64,000 bases of DNA from Aquibacillus albus. GTDB taxonomy: Bacteria > Bacillota > Bacilli > Bacillales > Amphibacillaceae. Shown here in pieces: positions 55,896 through 64,000 of the stretch (positions are counted from its first letter, which is position 1; every line of letters starts with the position of its first letter). The notes under the pieces were generated by a model. That model saw only the letters and a program-made list of their open reading frames with translations, had not been told where the DNA came from and ran no database searches. The DNA is taken from contig NZ_JAFBDR010000004.1 of NCBI RefSeq assembly GCF_016908325.1, forward strand, positions 169,485 through 233,484. Reading direction: 5' to 3'. The position numbers were made by a program, and so were the translations under genes.

Positions 55896-56795
55896 TTAAA
55901 ACACAATCGTCTTATTGCCATGCACAATAATCCGATCCTCTAGGTGCCATTTTACCGCCCGCGCTAACACACTACGTTCAACCGATTGACCGATTTTCTT
56001 CATATCCTCTGCGTTATCTCGATGATCGACACGACTAATATCTTGCTCAATAATCGGGCCTTCATCTAAATCATTTGTTACGTAGTGGGATGTTGCACCA
56101 ATTAATTTCACCCCACGTCTGTAGGCACGTTCGTATGGGTTTGCCCCAATAAACGCCGGCAAAAACGAATGATGAATATTAATAATCCGGTCCTTAAATG
56201 TTTCAACAAAATTTGGTGTTAGTATTTGCATGTATCGTGCTAAAACAATCACGTCAATGTCATGTTCATGTAGTAACTCAATTTGCTTTTTTTCGACTTG
56301 TTGGCGAATATCCTTGTTAGCCGGGATATAGTAATACGGAATCCCTAGTGATTCGACCATCTCACGAGAAGTTTCATGATTACTAATTACCATTGAAATA
56401 TCAGCCATCAAATCTCCACTTTGCCATTCCCATAACAATTCTAGTAAACAGTGTGGTTCTTTGGATACAAAAACAGCCATTTTTTTAACATTGTAAACAT
56501 ACATAAATTTCCAATCCATTTTAAACGTATCGGCTATTTTTTGAAAATCGTCCTCTAACTGCTGTGATTTCTCCTGTAACTCTGGACAATCGAACTCAAT
56601 CCGAATAAAGAACTCGCCGCCCTCTGGGTCAACGGAATATTGGCTCGACTCCACGATGTTCGCATTATGTTCATATAAAAATTCGGAGACAGCAGCTATA
56701 ATGCCAGGCTGATCTGGACAGTTAATTAACAACCTCGCTCGATTTTCATTTTGGTCTTTAAAAGCATTTACTTTTTCTTGAATATAGCTTTTCAT
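55896..56795 (-). CDS. purU: Formyltetrahydrofolate deformylase
   Basis: 299 residues. An N-terminal ACT domain (RLLINCPDQPGIIAAVSEFL) is followed by a formyltransferase-fold catalytic domain: HHSFLPAFIGANPYERAY, GVKLIGATSHYVTNDLDEGP and the asparagine/histidine/aspartate catalytic set of the family. It splits 10-formyl-THF into formate and THF, balancing one-carbon pools; the ACT domain senses Met/Gly in E. coli. Single gene, starting at ATG behind AGAGGG. Confidence 0.96.
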   Translation of the reverse strand: MKSYIQEKVNAFKDQNENRARLLINCPDQPGIIAAVSEFLYEHNANIVESSQYSVDPEGGEFFIRIEFDCPELQEKSQQLEDDFQKIADTFKMDWKFMYVYNVKKMAVFVSKEPHCLLELLWEWQSGDLMADISMVISNHETSREMVESLGIPYYYIPANKDIRQQVEKKQIELLHEHDIDVIVLARYMQILTPNFVETFKDRIINIHHSFLPAFIGANPYERAYRRGVKLIGATSHYVTNDLDEGPIIEQDISRVDHRDNAEDMKKIGQSVERSVLARAVKWHLEDRIIVHGNKTIVF

Positions 56796-56866
56796 CTTTT
56801 AACCCTCTTTTGCTATTTTCTACCTCTTATACTGTATGTGAAAGCTGTTATCTATTCAAGTATTTT

Positions 56867-58051
56867 CTATTTACTCGCAAAAACTTTATCAATAATTTCC
56901 AAAAATTGATCTGCTTCCTCTTTTGTTGTCGTTAATGGTGGCAAAATTCTTATGACATTCGGACCAGCTACTAAAATTAATAAGTTATGTTCTCTAGCTT
57001 CATTAACATAATCAATCGCATTCCCTTTAACAACAAGCCCAAGTAATAATCCTTTACCCCGAACTGCTTCGATTTGATTATATTTTTCGCTCAGTTTTGT
57101 TAACCCTTCAAGGAGGTAGCTTGCTATATCCTTCGACTGTTTGATGACATTGGATTCTACTAAATGATTAACAGTTGCTAAGCCAGCTGTAGTTGCAACC
57201 GGGTTTCCCCCAAACGTGCTACCATGAGTTCCAGGACCAAATACTTCAGCAACATGTTCTTTTGCGATAATTGCACCAATCGGAATTCCTGATCCTAAAC
57301 CTTTTGCAATACTAATTACATCGGGTTCGATTCCGTATTGTTCGTACGTAAACAGTGTACCCGTACGCCCCATGCCTGTTTGAATTTCATCTACCATGAC
57401 TAAGATATCATTCTTCTTACAAATCTCTATTAACTGATCTACCCAATGAGGATCAGCAGGTAAAACTCCACCTTCCCCTTGAACTAGCTCCAATAAGACG
57501 GCACACGTATTTGACTGTACCAATTGTTCCAAAGCTTTCTCATCATTAAAAGGCAAATAACGAAAACCTGGTAACAACGGAGCAAACCCTTGTTGAAGTT
57601 TTTCCTGGCCAGTAGCAGATAATGAGCCTAACGTTCTTCCGTGAAAGGAGTTGGTAAAGGTTACGATTTCTGCAGAATCTTCCCCTTTATGTTTCGAAGC
57701 ATATTTTCTTGCTAGTTTAAGAGCCGCTTCATTTGCTTCCGCTCCACTATTACAAAAAAACACTTGGTCTCCACAGCTGTTCTCCACTAACTTTGCAGCT
57801 AATTTTTGTTGAGACGGGATGTGATATAAATTGGAACAATGCCACAATTGTTGAAGTTGTTTCTCCACTTGTTCTTGAACCACATCTGGAACATGACCTA
57901 AATTACAAGTCGCAATCCCAGACGTGTAATCTAAATACTTTTTCCCTGAGTCATCCCAGACAAAGCTCCCTTTTCCTTTTGTCAAGGTGATTGGAAATCG
58001 ATTATACGTTGACATGATTGGCTCTACTTGTGTCGAAATATTTTCAGACAT
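56867..58051 (-). CDS. argD: Acetylornithine aminotransferase
   Basis: 394 residues, class III aminotransferase. The PLP lysine is in SIAKGLGSGIPIGA; other blocks are YLDYTSGIATCNLGH, FCNSGAEANEAALKLAR, FHGRTLGSLSATGQEK, LVMVDEIQTGMGRTG and HGSTFGGNPVA. It converts N-acetylglutamate semialdehyde to N-acetylornithine. Last gene of argC-J-B-D, overlapping argB by 8 bp. Confidence 0.96.
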   Translation of the reverse strand: MSENISTQVEPIMSTYNRFPITLTKGKGSFVWDDSGKKYLDYTSGIATCNLGHVPDVVQEQVEKQLQQLWHCSNLYHIPSQQKLAAKLVENSCGDQVFFCNSGAEANEAALKLARKYASKHKGEDSAEIVTFTNSFHGRTLGSLSATGQEKLQQGFAPLLPGFRYLPFNDEKALEQLVQSNTCAVLLELVQGEGGVLPADPHWVDQLIEICKKNDILVMVDEIQTGMGRTGTLFTYEQYGIEPDVISIAKGLGSGIPIGAIIAKEHVAEVFGPGTHGSTFGGNPVATTAGLATVNHLVESNVIKQSKDIASYLLEGLTKLSEKYNQIEAVRGKGLLLGLVVKGNAIDYVNEAREHNLLILVAGPNVIRILPPLTTTKEEADQFLEIIDKVFASK

Positions 58052-58844
58052 ACGGCATCTCCTTCTCTAATGAGATTCTCGTTCCTATGTTTTTTCCATT
58101 CATAAATTGTAACAGTCCATTTTCCTCTAGTCCGTTAACAATGGACACTTCTGGTACCCCATCGCCAAGTGCTTTTAATGCAGATTGTACTTTTGGTATC
58201 ATGCCACCATAAATCACTTTATCTTCAATGAGTTGTTCAATTCGATCTTTTCCTACATGATGTAAGACAAGCTTTTCCCCATTTTGTTCGGTATAAATAC
58301 CTGGTATATCACTAATAAAGCAAAGCTTTGCAGACAATGCTTGAGCAATAGATGCAGCCGCCATATCCGCATTGATATTATAACGCTGGCCGTCTTTATT
58401 CATACCGAGTGGTGAAATTACAGGAATAAAGCCTTGGTTGACGATTTGTTCAATGATGGAAGTCTCAACTGTATCTACTTCCCCTACAAAACCTAGCTCG
58501 CTTGAAACAGCTGGAATTGCTTGAATCAAGCCACCATCGACACCACTTATTCCATAAGCATTACCGTTAGCCTTTGTTAAATGGCGAACAATTTGCTTAT
58601 TCATCAATCCACTTAACGCCATTTCCACGACATCTAATACTTCATTTGTCGTTACGCGCAGCCCATTTACAAAAGAAGTCTTCACACCCATGTTTTCAAG
58701 CAACGAAGAAATGAGTGGTCCTCCACCATGGACAATGATTGGCTTCCACTTGCCGCTTTTATGAATCGTTATAATATCTTTATAAAAAGATTCCGGTAAT
58801 TCATTAAACACACTGCCGCCACATTTAATTACCACATAATTCAT
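58044..58844 (-). CDS. argB: Acetylglutamate kinase
   Basis: About 266 residues from ATG 58844, with GGAGGGG upstream; the ATG five codons earlier lies in the ribosome site. Amino-acid kinase motifs are VVIKCGGSVF, PIIVHGGGPLISSLL, GISGVDGGLIQ, YNINADMAAASIAQAL and GGMIPKVQSALKAL. It phosphorylates N-acetylglutamate. It lacks the N-terminal helix of arginine-sensitive kinases, as expected where ArgJ recycles acetyl groups. Confidence 0.95.
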   Translation of the reverse strand: MNYVVIKCGGSVFNELPESFYKDIITIHKSGKWKPIIVHGGGPLISSLLENMGVKTSFVNGLRVTTNEVLDVVEMALSGLMNKQIVRHLTKANGNAYGISGVDGGLIQAIPAVSSELGFVGEVDTVETSIIEQIVNQGFIPVISPLGMNKDGQRYNINADMAAASIAQALSAKLCFISDIPGIYTEQNGEKLVLHHVGKDRIEQLIEDKVIYGGMIPKVQSALKALGDGVPEVSIVNGLEENGLLQFMNGKNIGTRISLEKEMPYV

Positions 58845-58858
58845 ATTAAACCCCTCCA

Positions 58859-60094
58859 TTACGTACGATAGGAAGCATTAATTCTTACATACTCATACGA
58901 AAGGTCACAGCCCCAAGCGGTTGCTTTCCCATCTCCATCACCTAGCTCTGCATAAATAACAACTGTATCCTCTAGCAAATAATTTTTTGCATCTTCTTCA
59001 CTAAATGAGACCGGAATACCATTTTTTACAACAGGAATCGATCCAAGCGCTATATTGACCTTATCTGGGTCGAGCTGTTGTCCGCTATAACCAATGGCTG
59101 TTATAATTCTTCCCCAGTTTGCGTCAGCACCATGAACCGCCGTTTTAACTAGGTTAGAAGAAATAACTGATTTACTAATTGCCTGTGCAGCCTTGTCATT
59201 GACAGCCCCAGTTACTTGGACTTCGACTAACTTGCTCGCACCTTCACCGTCCCTAGCTATCTCTTTTGCAAGGATTTCACAAACGATGTTTAACCCTTCT
59301 ACAAACATGTTCCATTCCGGATGACTTGGATTTAGTTCATCATTATCAGCTTTCCCATTTGCCATCACCAACACCATGTCGTTCGTGCTCGTATCTCCAT
59401 CAACGGTAATCATATTAAATGATTTATTGGTGATGTCCTTCAACGCTTGTGATAATGCTTGATCACTTACATTGGCGTCCGTTGTAACAAAGCTAAGCAT
59501 GGTTGCCATATTTGGATGAATCATTCCCGATCCTTTTGCAGCACCACCAATCGAAACAAGCTTTCCATCAATTTCAAATTGAATAGCAATTCCCTTTTCC
59601 TTCGTATCTGTTGTTAAAATCGCCGATTCAAAACGGGAAGCCCCATTGTTTTCTTGATCATGTATTTGGCTAATACCAGCATTAATTTTTTCCATTGGCA
59701 ATAATTCACCAATTAACCCCGTTGACGCTACCGCTGCATAATGTTCTTCAATACCTAATGCTTCTGAAAAGTGGCGTCTCATTTCATAAGCATCCTGCAA
59801 GCCTTGATCACCTGTACAAGCATTCGCTATTCCGGAATTACAGATGATTGCTTGAAGCTTTTGTTCCTTTGCAATACTCTCCTGTGTTACTTTTAACGGA
59901 GCTGCCTGAAAAATGTTCGTTGTGTAAACACCAGCTGCCTGTGCAGGAACATCAGAATAAACCCACCCAAGATCAAGCTTGCGCTTACGGATACCACAGT
60001 GTAACCCCCCTGCAGTATAGCCTTTTGGCGTCGTTACATTGCCATCAGTTAACATGTGGATTTTTTCTTTCATTGCCAGTTGATTCGATTCCAT
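58859..60094 (-). CDS. argJ: Bifunctional ornithine acetyltransferase / N-acetylglutamate synthase
   Basis: About 411 residues from ATG 60094, nine bases after AAGGAG and 13 bp beyond the argC stop; longer in-frame starts would lie inside argC. ArgJ undergoes self-cleavage before the threonine of the ATML motif, visible in GSGMIHPNMATMLSFV. TPKGYTAGGLHCGIRKRKLD, SGIANACTGDQG and DGDTSTNDMV are further family blocks. It moves the acetyl group from acetylornithine to glutamate. Confidence 0.95.
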   Translation of the reverse strand: MESNQLAMKEKIHMLTDGNVTTPKGYTAGGLHCGIRKRKLDLGWVYSDVPAQAAGVYTTNIFQAAPLKVTQESIAKEQKLQAIICNSGIANACTGDQGLQDAYEMRRHFSEALGIEEHYAAVASTGLIGELLPMEKINAGISQIHDQENNGASRFESAILTTDTKEKGIAIQFEIDGKLVSIGGAAKGSGMIHPNMATMLSFVTTDANVSDQALSQALKDITNKSFNMITVDGDTSTNDMVLVMANGKADNDELNPSHPEWNMFVEGLNIVCEILAKEIARDGEGASKLVEVQVTGAVNDKAAQAISKSVISSNLVKTAVHGADANWGRIITAIGYSGQQLDPDKVNIALGSIPVVKNGIPVSFSEEDAKNYLLEDTVVIYAELGDGDGKATAWGCDLSYEYVRINASYRT

Positions 60095-60107
60095 TTTCGC
60101 ACTCTCC

Positions 60108-61145
60108 TTAAGGATAAATAGGTAAATGGTTGATTCCCGTTGTTTCATCCCAACCATTTAGTAGATTCATATTTTGTATCGCCTGACCAGAAGCACCCTT
60201 GACAAGATTATCAATCACCGAGATAATCGTTAATTTTCCAGTACGCTGATCTGCATAAATGCCAATATCACAAAAATTACTCCCATAGACTTCTCGAGTA
60301 GAAGGAATAACCCCCGCTTCCCTTACTCGAACGAATGGGTCATTTTTATAAAACTCTTTATAAAGATGAATTACTTCTTCTGTCTGAGTTGATTCATTTA
60401 AATCTGCATAAATCGTCGACATAATCCCCCTCGTCATTGGGACAAGATGGGTTGTAAAAGTAACCTGTAAATTCTCGCCAGATTCCGTTTGCAACACTTG
60501 TTCTATTTCAGGTATATGCTTGTGCTGTCCAATCTTATAGGCTTTCAGGTTTTCATTCATTTCTGAAAAATGGACATTTAAGGATAATCCTCTGCCTGCA
60601 CCTGACGTACCTGTCTTTGCATCAATAAGTATCGAATGATTATTGATTAGCCTATGTTTGACGGCTGGCATTAACCCTAGAAGCGTTGCAGTTGGATAAC
60701 ATCCCGGATTCGCAATAATACTCGCTTCCTTAATTTGTTCAGCATATAGTTCACTTAATCCGTAAACCGCTTGATCTACATATTTTTGTTCAGCTAGTGT
60801 TGATTGATACCATTGCTCATAATCTTCAGCAGACTTGAGTCGGAAATCACCTGAAAGATCGATACACTTTACACCATTTTCTACAAATGCCGGTATATAC
60901 TCTTTACTAACATTCGATGGCGTTGCAAAAAATACTAAATCAATCGATTGGCTTAATTTATCGACATCTAATGCTTCCATTGTCATTTCGATTACATCGG
61001 TTAAATGCGGATACACGGATGAAAGCTCTGTCCCGCTCTGAGAATGGGATACAATTGTCGTTAATTCAACATATGGATGATTCGTTAAAAATCGTATAAG
61101 TTCAACAGCACCGTAACCAGTGCCACCAATAATTGCTATTTTCAC
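60108..61145 (-). CDS. argC: N-acetyl-gamma-glutamyl-phosphate reductase
   Basis: 345 residues. NADP-binding IAIIGGTGYGAVELIRFL at the N-terminus; the active-site cysteine is in ANPGCYPTATLLGLMP; KTGTSGAGRGLSLNVHFSE and YKIGQHKHIPEIEQ follow, with the catalytic histidine. First gene of the arginine operon. Starts at ATG with AGGAG upstream. An AT-rich promoter region with ARG-box-like sequence precedes it. Confidence 0.96.
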   Translation of the reverse strand: MKIAIIGGTGYGAVELIRFLTNHPYVELTTIVSHSQSGTELSSVYPHLTDVIEMTMEALDVDKLSQSIDLVFFATPSNVSKEYIPAFVENGVKCIDLSGDFRLKSAEDYEQWYQSTLAEQKYVDQAVYGLSELYAEQIKEASIIANPGCYPTATLLGLMPAVKHRLINNHSILIDAKTGTSGAGRGLSLNVHFSEMNENLKAYKIGQHKHIPEIEQVLQTESGENLQVTFTTHLVPMTRGIMSTIYADLNESTQTEEVIHLYKEFYKNDPFVRVREAGVIPSTREVYGSNFCDIGIYADQRTGKLTIISVIDNLVKGASGQAIQNMNLLNGWDETTGINHLPIYP

Positions 61146-61198
61146 GTTCTATTTCACTCCTAAATTCTCGGATGGATTGGTTTATTATTATACTTTAT

Positions 61199-61213
61199 TA
61201 TGTATTTTTATAC
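61199..61213 (-). promoter_or_regulatory. ARG-box-like sequence upstream of argC
   Basis: Minus strand GTATAAAAATACATA resembles the Bacillus ArgR/AhrC box (CATGAATAAAAATKCAAK type), about 55-70 bp ahead of the argC start. In such AT-rich DNA a chance match is possible. Confidence 0.4.
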
Positions 61214-61518
61214 AACAATATTTTCGTAATTTTTTATAAAATTATAAGAAATTGTGGTGAGCATACTCATTTTTCAAAGAGAAAAAGTTCCTATAATTAA
61301 TTGAATCCTATGGATGGGGTGCTTTTTAGAGAAGTTAAATCAGCTTTGAATAAATATCCAATCCTATGTATAGAGTGATGAATGAAACGTGTATGCTACT
61401 TCGACAAATGAAAGGTATAATCGCATTCATTTAAGCCTATTCATATATGGGCTTATATGTTTCTGTCCAAGTAAAAAAAGGAACGTTTCGCTGAGGAGCA
61501 ATGGAAGAGAGAAAAAGC

Positions 61519-61617
61519 AAAGGGGTCAGACCCCTCAACTACAACATCTAATGATATATGAATAATAAACATTAATTGTTGTAGTATTACGAGGAAGTCA
61601 GACCCTTATGGGACAGC
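61519..61617. repeat. GGGGTC-TGACCCC repeat, long form with insert
   Basis: AAAGGGGTCAGACCCCTCAA, then CTACAAC and GTTGTAG able to pair, TTACGAGGAAGTCAGACCC and GGGACAGC. Same module order as 30035-30093, with a longer middle. Confidence 0.68.
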
Positions 61618-61620
61618 CTC

Positions 61621-62556
61621 TTACTTTTTTCGAACCACTTTATTTTCTAATGTGCCAATTCCTTCAATTTCAAGGGTAACTGTATCTCCTTCTTGCAATA
61701 ATTGTGGTGGATCCATTGCAAATCCTACCCCGTGTGGTGTCCCAGTTAAAATAACATCTCCGGGCTCCAGTGTAATCAATTCCGAAATAAACTCGATTAA
61801 ATACGGTACATCGAAAATCAAGTGCTCCGTATTTGATTCCTGCCTTTTCTCCCCATTTACGAAGGACTTAACTGTGAGTGCTGAAGGATCCTGGATTTCA
61901 TCTGTCGTTACAATCCATGGACCAACTGGTGTCGATCTGTCTAGAGATTTTCCTTGTAACCATTGAGGCGTTCGCTTTTGCAAATCTCTTGCGGAAATAT
62001 CATTTCCTATCGTATAACCAGCAATATAATCGAGCGCATCTTCCTTTTTCGCATGAGAAGCCCGCTTCCCAATAACAACTGCCAACTCAACCTCATAATC
62101 CAACTTATCTGTCGCAGGTGCTTTTTCAATGGCATCCTCCGGCCCAATTAAAGCATTATTAAATTTGGCAAAAAGAACCGGAAACTTTGGTATTTCACTC
62201 TTCATTTCTAGTACATGATCCTTGTAGTTCGTACCAATACAAATGATTTTGGATGGGGTTGGAACTGGTGTGCCAAGTACGACTTCATCTCTTTCGTAAG
62301 CATACTCAGAAATAGCGTTCTCTTTCATATAATGATAGGTTTCCTCTGCTCTTGATAAACCGAGCTTGCCTAATGCATAGAATTGATCCGGATCTGCAGG
62401 CATGAGGGAGTCTACAGCCATTGCCATATCTTCTTCCTTTTGTTCTACTAACATCTGGTAGTAAGCTTGATTTAAATCTACTACCTTATTATTAAATGCG
62501 GCTCCCATCCGGTTTGGGGATAAACTATTCTTGACCTGATAACTTACTAACTTCAT
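61621..62556 (-). CDS. Fumarylacetoacetate hydrolase family protein
   Basis: 311 residues from ATG 62556 behind AGAGGTGA; the GTG three codons earlier overlaps the ribosome site. FAH-fold motifs are IICIGTNYKDHVLEM, LFAKFNNALIGP, LDYEVELAVVIG with two metal-binding Glu, YTIGNDISARDLQ, GKSLDRSTPVGPWIV and ILTGTPHGVGFA. Members cleave or isomerise 2,4-diketo acids such as acylpyruvates in aromatic catabolism. No catabolic partner genes are nearby, so the substrate is open. Confidence 0.92.
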   Translation of the reverse strand: MKLVSYQVKNSLSPNRMGAAFNNKVVDLNQAYYQMLVEQKEEDMAMAVDSLMPADPDQFYALGKLGLSRAEETYHYMKENAISEYAYERDEVVLGTPVPTPSKIICIGTNYKDHVLEMKSEIPKFPVLFAKFNNALIGPEDAIEKAPATDKLDYEVELAVVIGKRASHAKKEDALDYIAGYTIGNDISARDLQKRTPQWLQGKSLDRSTPVGPWIVTTDEIQDPSALTVKSFVNGEKRQESNTEHLIFDVPYLIEFISELITLEPGDVILTGTPHGVGFAMDPPQLLQEGDTVTLEIEGIGTLENKVVRKK

Positions 62557-62659
62557 AGCAATCACCTCTTTTATGTAATACTCTTATTGTAACACCTCCT
62601 CAGACGAAAGTTCAGATTATTTCATCAATTTTATGTTAAAATGAGCGAGCGTGCTTTCA

Positions 62660-63052
62660 TTAACTACCTACTACATTTATTTCCATTTGCGCACCTTGCT
62701 CAATCGTATTCCCAATCGTACATGCTCGCTTAGCGGACTTAACTAATTTTTGCTTCGTTTTTTCATCAAACTCTCCTTGCAAATTCACATCAATCGTAAA
62801 CCGCTCGATTCTAGAAGGGCTATCATCTGCTTTTTTTGTCTTGACTTTGATAACCATTTCATCAAGCTTTAATTCATCTCGTTGGACAAGCGCTTCAATG
62901 GAGATTGCCATACACAGACTAAGGGAACTGCAAACTAGTTGAAAAGGAGTTAACCCATCTGTTGCATCTTTAGACGTTACTCCATTTATAGCAAACCCTT
63001 GTTCATTTTCAATCTGAAATGGACCATTTTCCGTCTTTGTTAAAATAACCAT
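62660..63052 (-). CDS. OsmC/Ohr-family protein
   Basis: 130 residues. The OsmC fold pattern is GFAINGVTSKDATDGLTPFQ, then LVCSSLSLCMAISIEALVQR and KSAKRACTIGNTIEQG. Cysteines lie at the two positions that form the peroxidatic pair in OsmC/Ohr, although spacing at the first is unusual. It probably reduces organic peroxides, or belongs to the YhfA-like subgroup of unclear function. Starts at ATG behind GGAGGAAA. Confidence 0.85.
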   Translation of the reverse strand: MVILTKTENGPFQIENEQGFAINGVTSKDATDGLTPFQLVCSSLSLCMAISIEALVQRDELKLDEMVIKVKTKKADDSPSRIERFTIDVNLQGEFDEKTKQKLVKSAKRACTIGNTIEQGAQMEINVVGS

Positions 63053-63345
63053 GATTCATTTCCTCCTAAGAATAATGCTACGATTAACTTGCCCTTTCAA
63101 AGGTTAAAATACTCATCAGTTATATAGAAAACCAGGAACCTTTCATGATAATAACTAACTAAAAAACAAATGGACACAAAAGTGATTATACATTCACCCT
63201 TGTGCCCATTATATTGTACTAAATGTGTCCTCCCACCGCGGACAAACCGACTCATTTGTCCATAAGTGGGGTCTGTGATATTATCCCCTTATAGTAGACA
63301 CAGCACTAGTGGGGTGTTACGTTGTCGCTATAAGGGGAGATTTTT
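63053..63345. other. Gap between the osmC-like gene and the IS3 element
   Basis: 293 bp. AATGGACACAA (63170) and TTGTGCCCATT (63200) can form a stem with one mismatch. From about 63225 the sequence is probably the IS left end (GTGGGG, TAGTAGACACAGCAC), but its terminal repeat cannot be fixed without the right end. Confidence 0.5.
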
Positions 63346-63696
63346 GTGAGTAATAAAAGATACACGAAAGAATTTAAAGAAAAGGTTGTACAGTATTACT
63401 ATGATCATGAAGGTTTAGGGTACTTAAGTGTTGCTCGAACTTTTGACATTCCAAGCGATGAAACAGTAAGAAAATGGGTGAAGAAGGTGGAGAAAGAAGG
63501 TTCCGAAGCTTTTGCCACTAAACCTAGAAAAAGAAGAAAAAAAGAAGTTAGAGAAAAAATTAAAAAGAAGACTGAACCAATATCTACAGATGATTGGGAA
63601 GACCCGAAGGACCTGGTTGAGCGCATAGCGTTTTTGGAGGCTGAAAATGCATATTTAAAAAAGTTAGTGATGCTCAGAAAGGAGGGAAAGAGTTAA
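63346..63696 (+). CDS. IS3-family transposase OrfA
   Basis: 116 residues starting at ATG-equivalent GTG behind AGGGGAG. HTH domain KRYTKEFKEKVVQYYYDHEG, then SVARTFDIPSDETVRKWVKK. A basic stretch (KPRKRRKKEVREKIKKK) precedes a leucine-zipper-like end, RIAFLEAENAYLKKLVML, as in IS3 OrfA. It binds the IS ends and is fused to OrfB by frameshifting to make the active transposase. Confidence 0.93.
   Translation: MSNKRYTKEFKEKVVQYYYDHEGLGYLSVARTFDIPSDETVRKWVKKVEKEGSEAFATKPRKRRKKEVREKIKKKTEPISTDDWEDPKDLVERIAFLEAENAYLKKLVMLRKEGKS
63657..63663 (+). promoter_or_regulatory. Programmed -1 ribosomal frameshift site, A-AAA-AAG
   Basis: The heptamer is in the exact zero-frame phase for -1 slippage (A AAA AAG, with AAA and AAG as OrfA codons). 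After slippage the frame reads VSDAQKGGKELKRANKFEI, the start of OrfB. GGAGGG 19 bp downstream lies inside the overlap. Confidence 0.8.
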
Positions 63697-64000
63697 AGAG
63701 AGCAAATAAATTTGAAATCATTTGTAACCTTTCCGATACTTATCCTGTGTATGATTTATGTTCAATTGCGAATGTATCTAGAAGTGGTTATTACAAGTGG
63801 TTAAATAGAATGTCACGCCCTATGACTGCAAAGGAAATAGAGGATGAAGAAGTGAAATCACTCATTCTAAAAATCTATAAGGAAACAGGGTACACATACG
63901 GTTATCCTAGAATTACCGATGAACTTCATGAAGAATATAAAAAGCAAATCAATCACAAACGGGTATACAGACTGATGAAGGAAATGGGTGTTCAAGCACT
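63663..64000 (+). CDS. IS3-family transposase OrfB, 5' part (cut by window end)
   Basis: The frame in the -1 phase has no ATG near its beginning and is open to the window edge. The visible 112 residues are the HTH_21-type N-terminal part: YPVYDLCSIANVSRSGYYKW, then IYKETGYTYGYPRITDELHE and NHKRVYRLMKEMGVQA. The DDE integrase core lies beyond the window. Expression as an OrfAB fusion is expected. Confidence 0.88.

Larger units (their letters stand above)
61146..61620. other. Gap between argC and the FAH gene
   Basis: 475 bp without a gene. It contains the argC promoter region, unassigned sequence between 61270 and 61515, and a GGGGTC-type repeat at 61519. Confidence 0.55.
63225..64000 (+). 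mobile_element. IS3-family element, left part (cut by window end)
   Basis: orfA, an overlapping orfB in the -1 frame and a slippery heptamer between them, the standard IS3/IS150-group layout. Left boundary approximate; right end outside the window. Confidence 0.82.

Noticed and set aside
60095..60157. Longer N-terminus for ArgJ
   Set aside because: It would overlap the end of argC by about 50 bp; ATG 60094 has AAGGAG at proper spacing.

Overview
The window is AT-rich and reads as Bacillaceae chromosome. Gene content (argCJBD, araAD with AraR/AbfA, phnDCEE, DUF1002, AGGAGG-type ribosome sites, TTG/GTG starts) is that of a Bacillus relative. Many acidic extracellular proteins hint at a salt- or alkali-tolerant genus such as Oceanobacillus, Virgibacillus or Gracilibacillus, but the genus is inference.

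Region 1 (1-8.9 kb) is an accessory island. It opens with the 3' part of an RHS/YD-repeat polymorphic toxin gene ending in a GIY-YIG nuclease tip, followed by an Imm26-like immunity gene. Behind it lie two displaced toxin-tip/immunity cassettes (5.36-6.05 kb plus strand; 7.33-8.09 kb minus strand). They are interleaved with two truncated serine recombinases, an IS110-family element with a candidate bridge RNA, and an inverted duplication of about 500 bp carrying an XRE-type regulator in each arm. The two regulators are identical in protein but differ at 13 silent positions.

Region 2 (9-25 kb) is mostly ordinary chromosome: an asymmetric heterodimeric ABC exporter, a PhnDCEE-type phosphonate/phosphite importer, an MFS exporter, an NCS2 nucleobase permease, a DUF1002 protein, a BCCT transporter, RidA, an ArsR-type regulator with a large C-terminal domain, a YjbQ protein and a Sir2 deacylase.

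Region 3 (25-46 kb, all minus strand) is an arabinan/arabino-oligosaccharide utilisation locus. It holds araD-araA, two tandem AraR paralogues, a GH43-CBM42 enzyme, two GH51 arabinofuranosidases, a GH127 beta-L-arabinofuranosidase, two CUT1 permease pairs (only one with a binding protein, neither with an ATPase), two YesL-like membrane proteins and a remnant of araM. CGTACGTAC-type AraR boxes and cre-like sites mark its promoters. araB is not in the window. None of the hydrolases has a signal peptide, so oligosaccharides are probably imported first and cut inside the cell.

Region 4 (46-63 kb) holds a DUF2680 protein, a YhdH-type reductase, a permuted NlpC/P60-like hydrolase, a three-gene prepilin operon whose last member carries a beta-solenoid-like domain, an XRE/membrane protein pair, queF, a GntR regulator that may be leaderless and shares a promoter motif with the adjacent SHMT-like PLP enzyme, purU, the argCJBD arginine operon, a FAH-family hydrolase and an OsmC protein. 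The window ends inside an IS3-family element with a clear -1 frameshift signal. No tRNA, rRNA or CRISPR array was seen.
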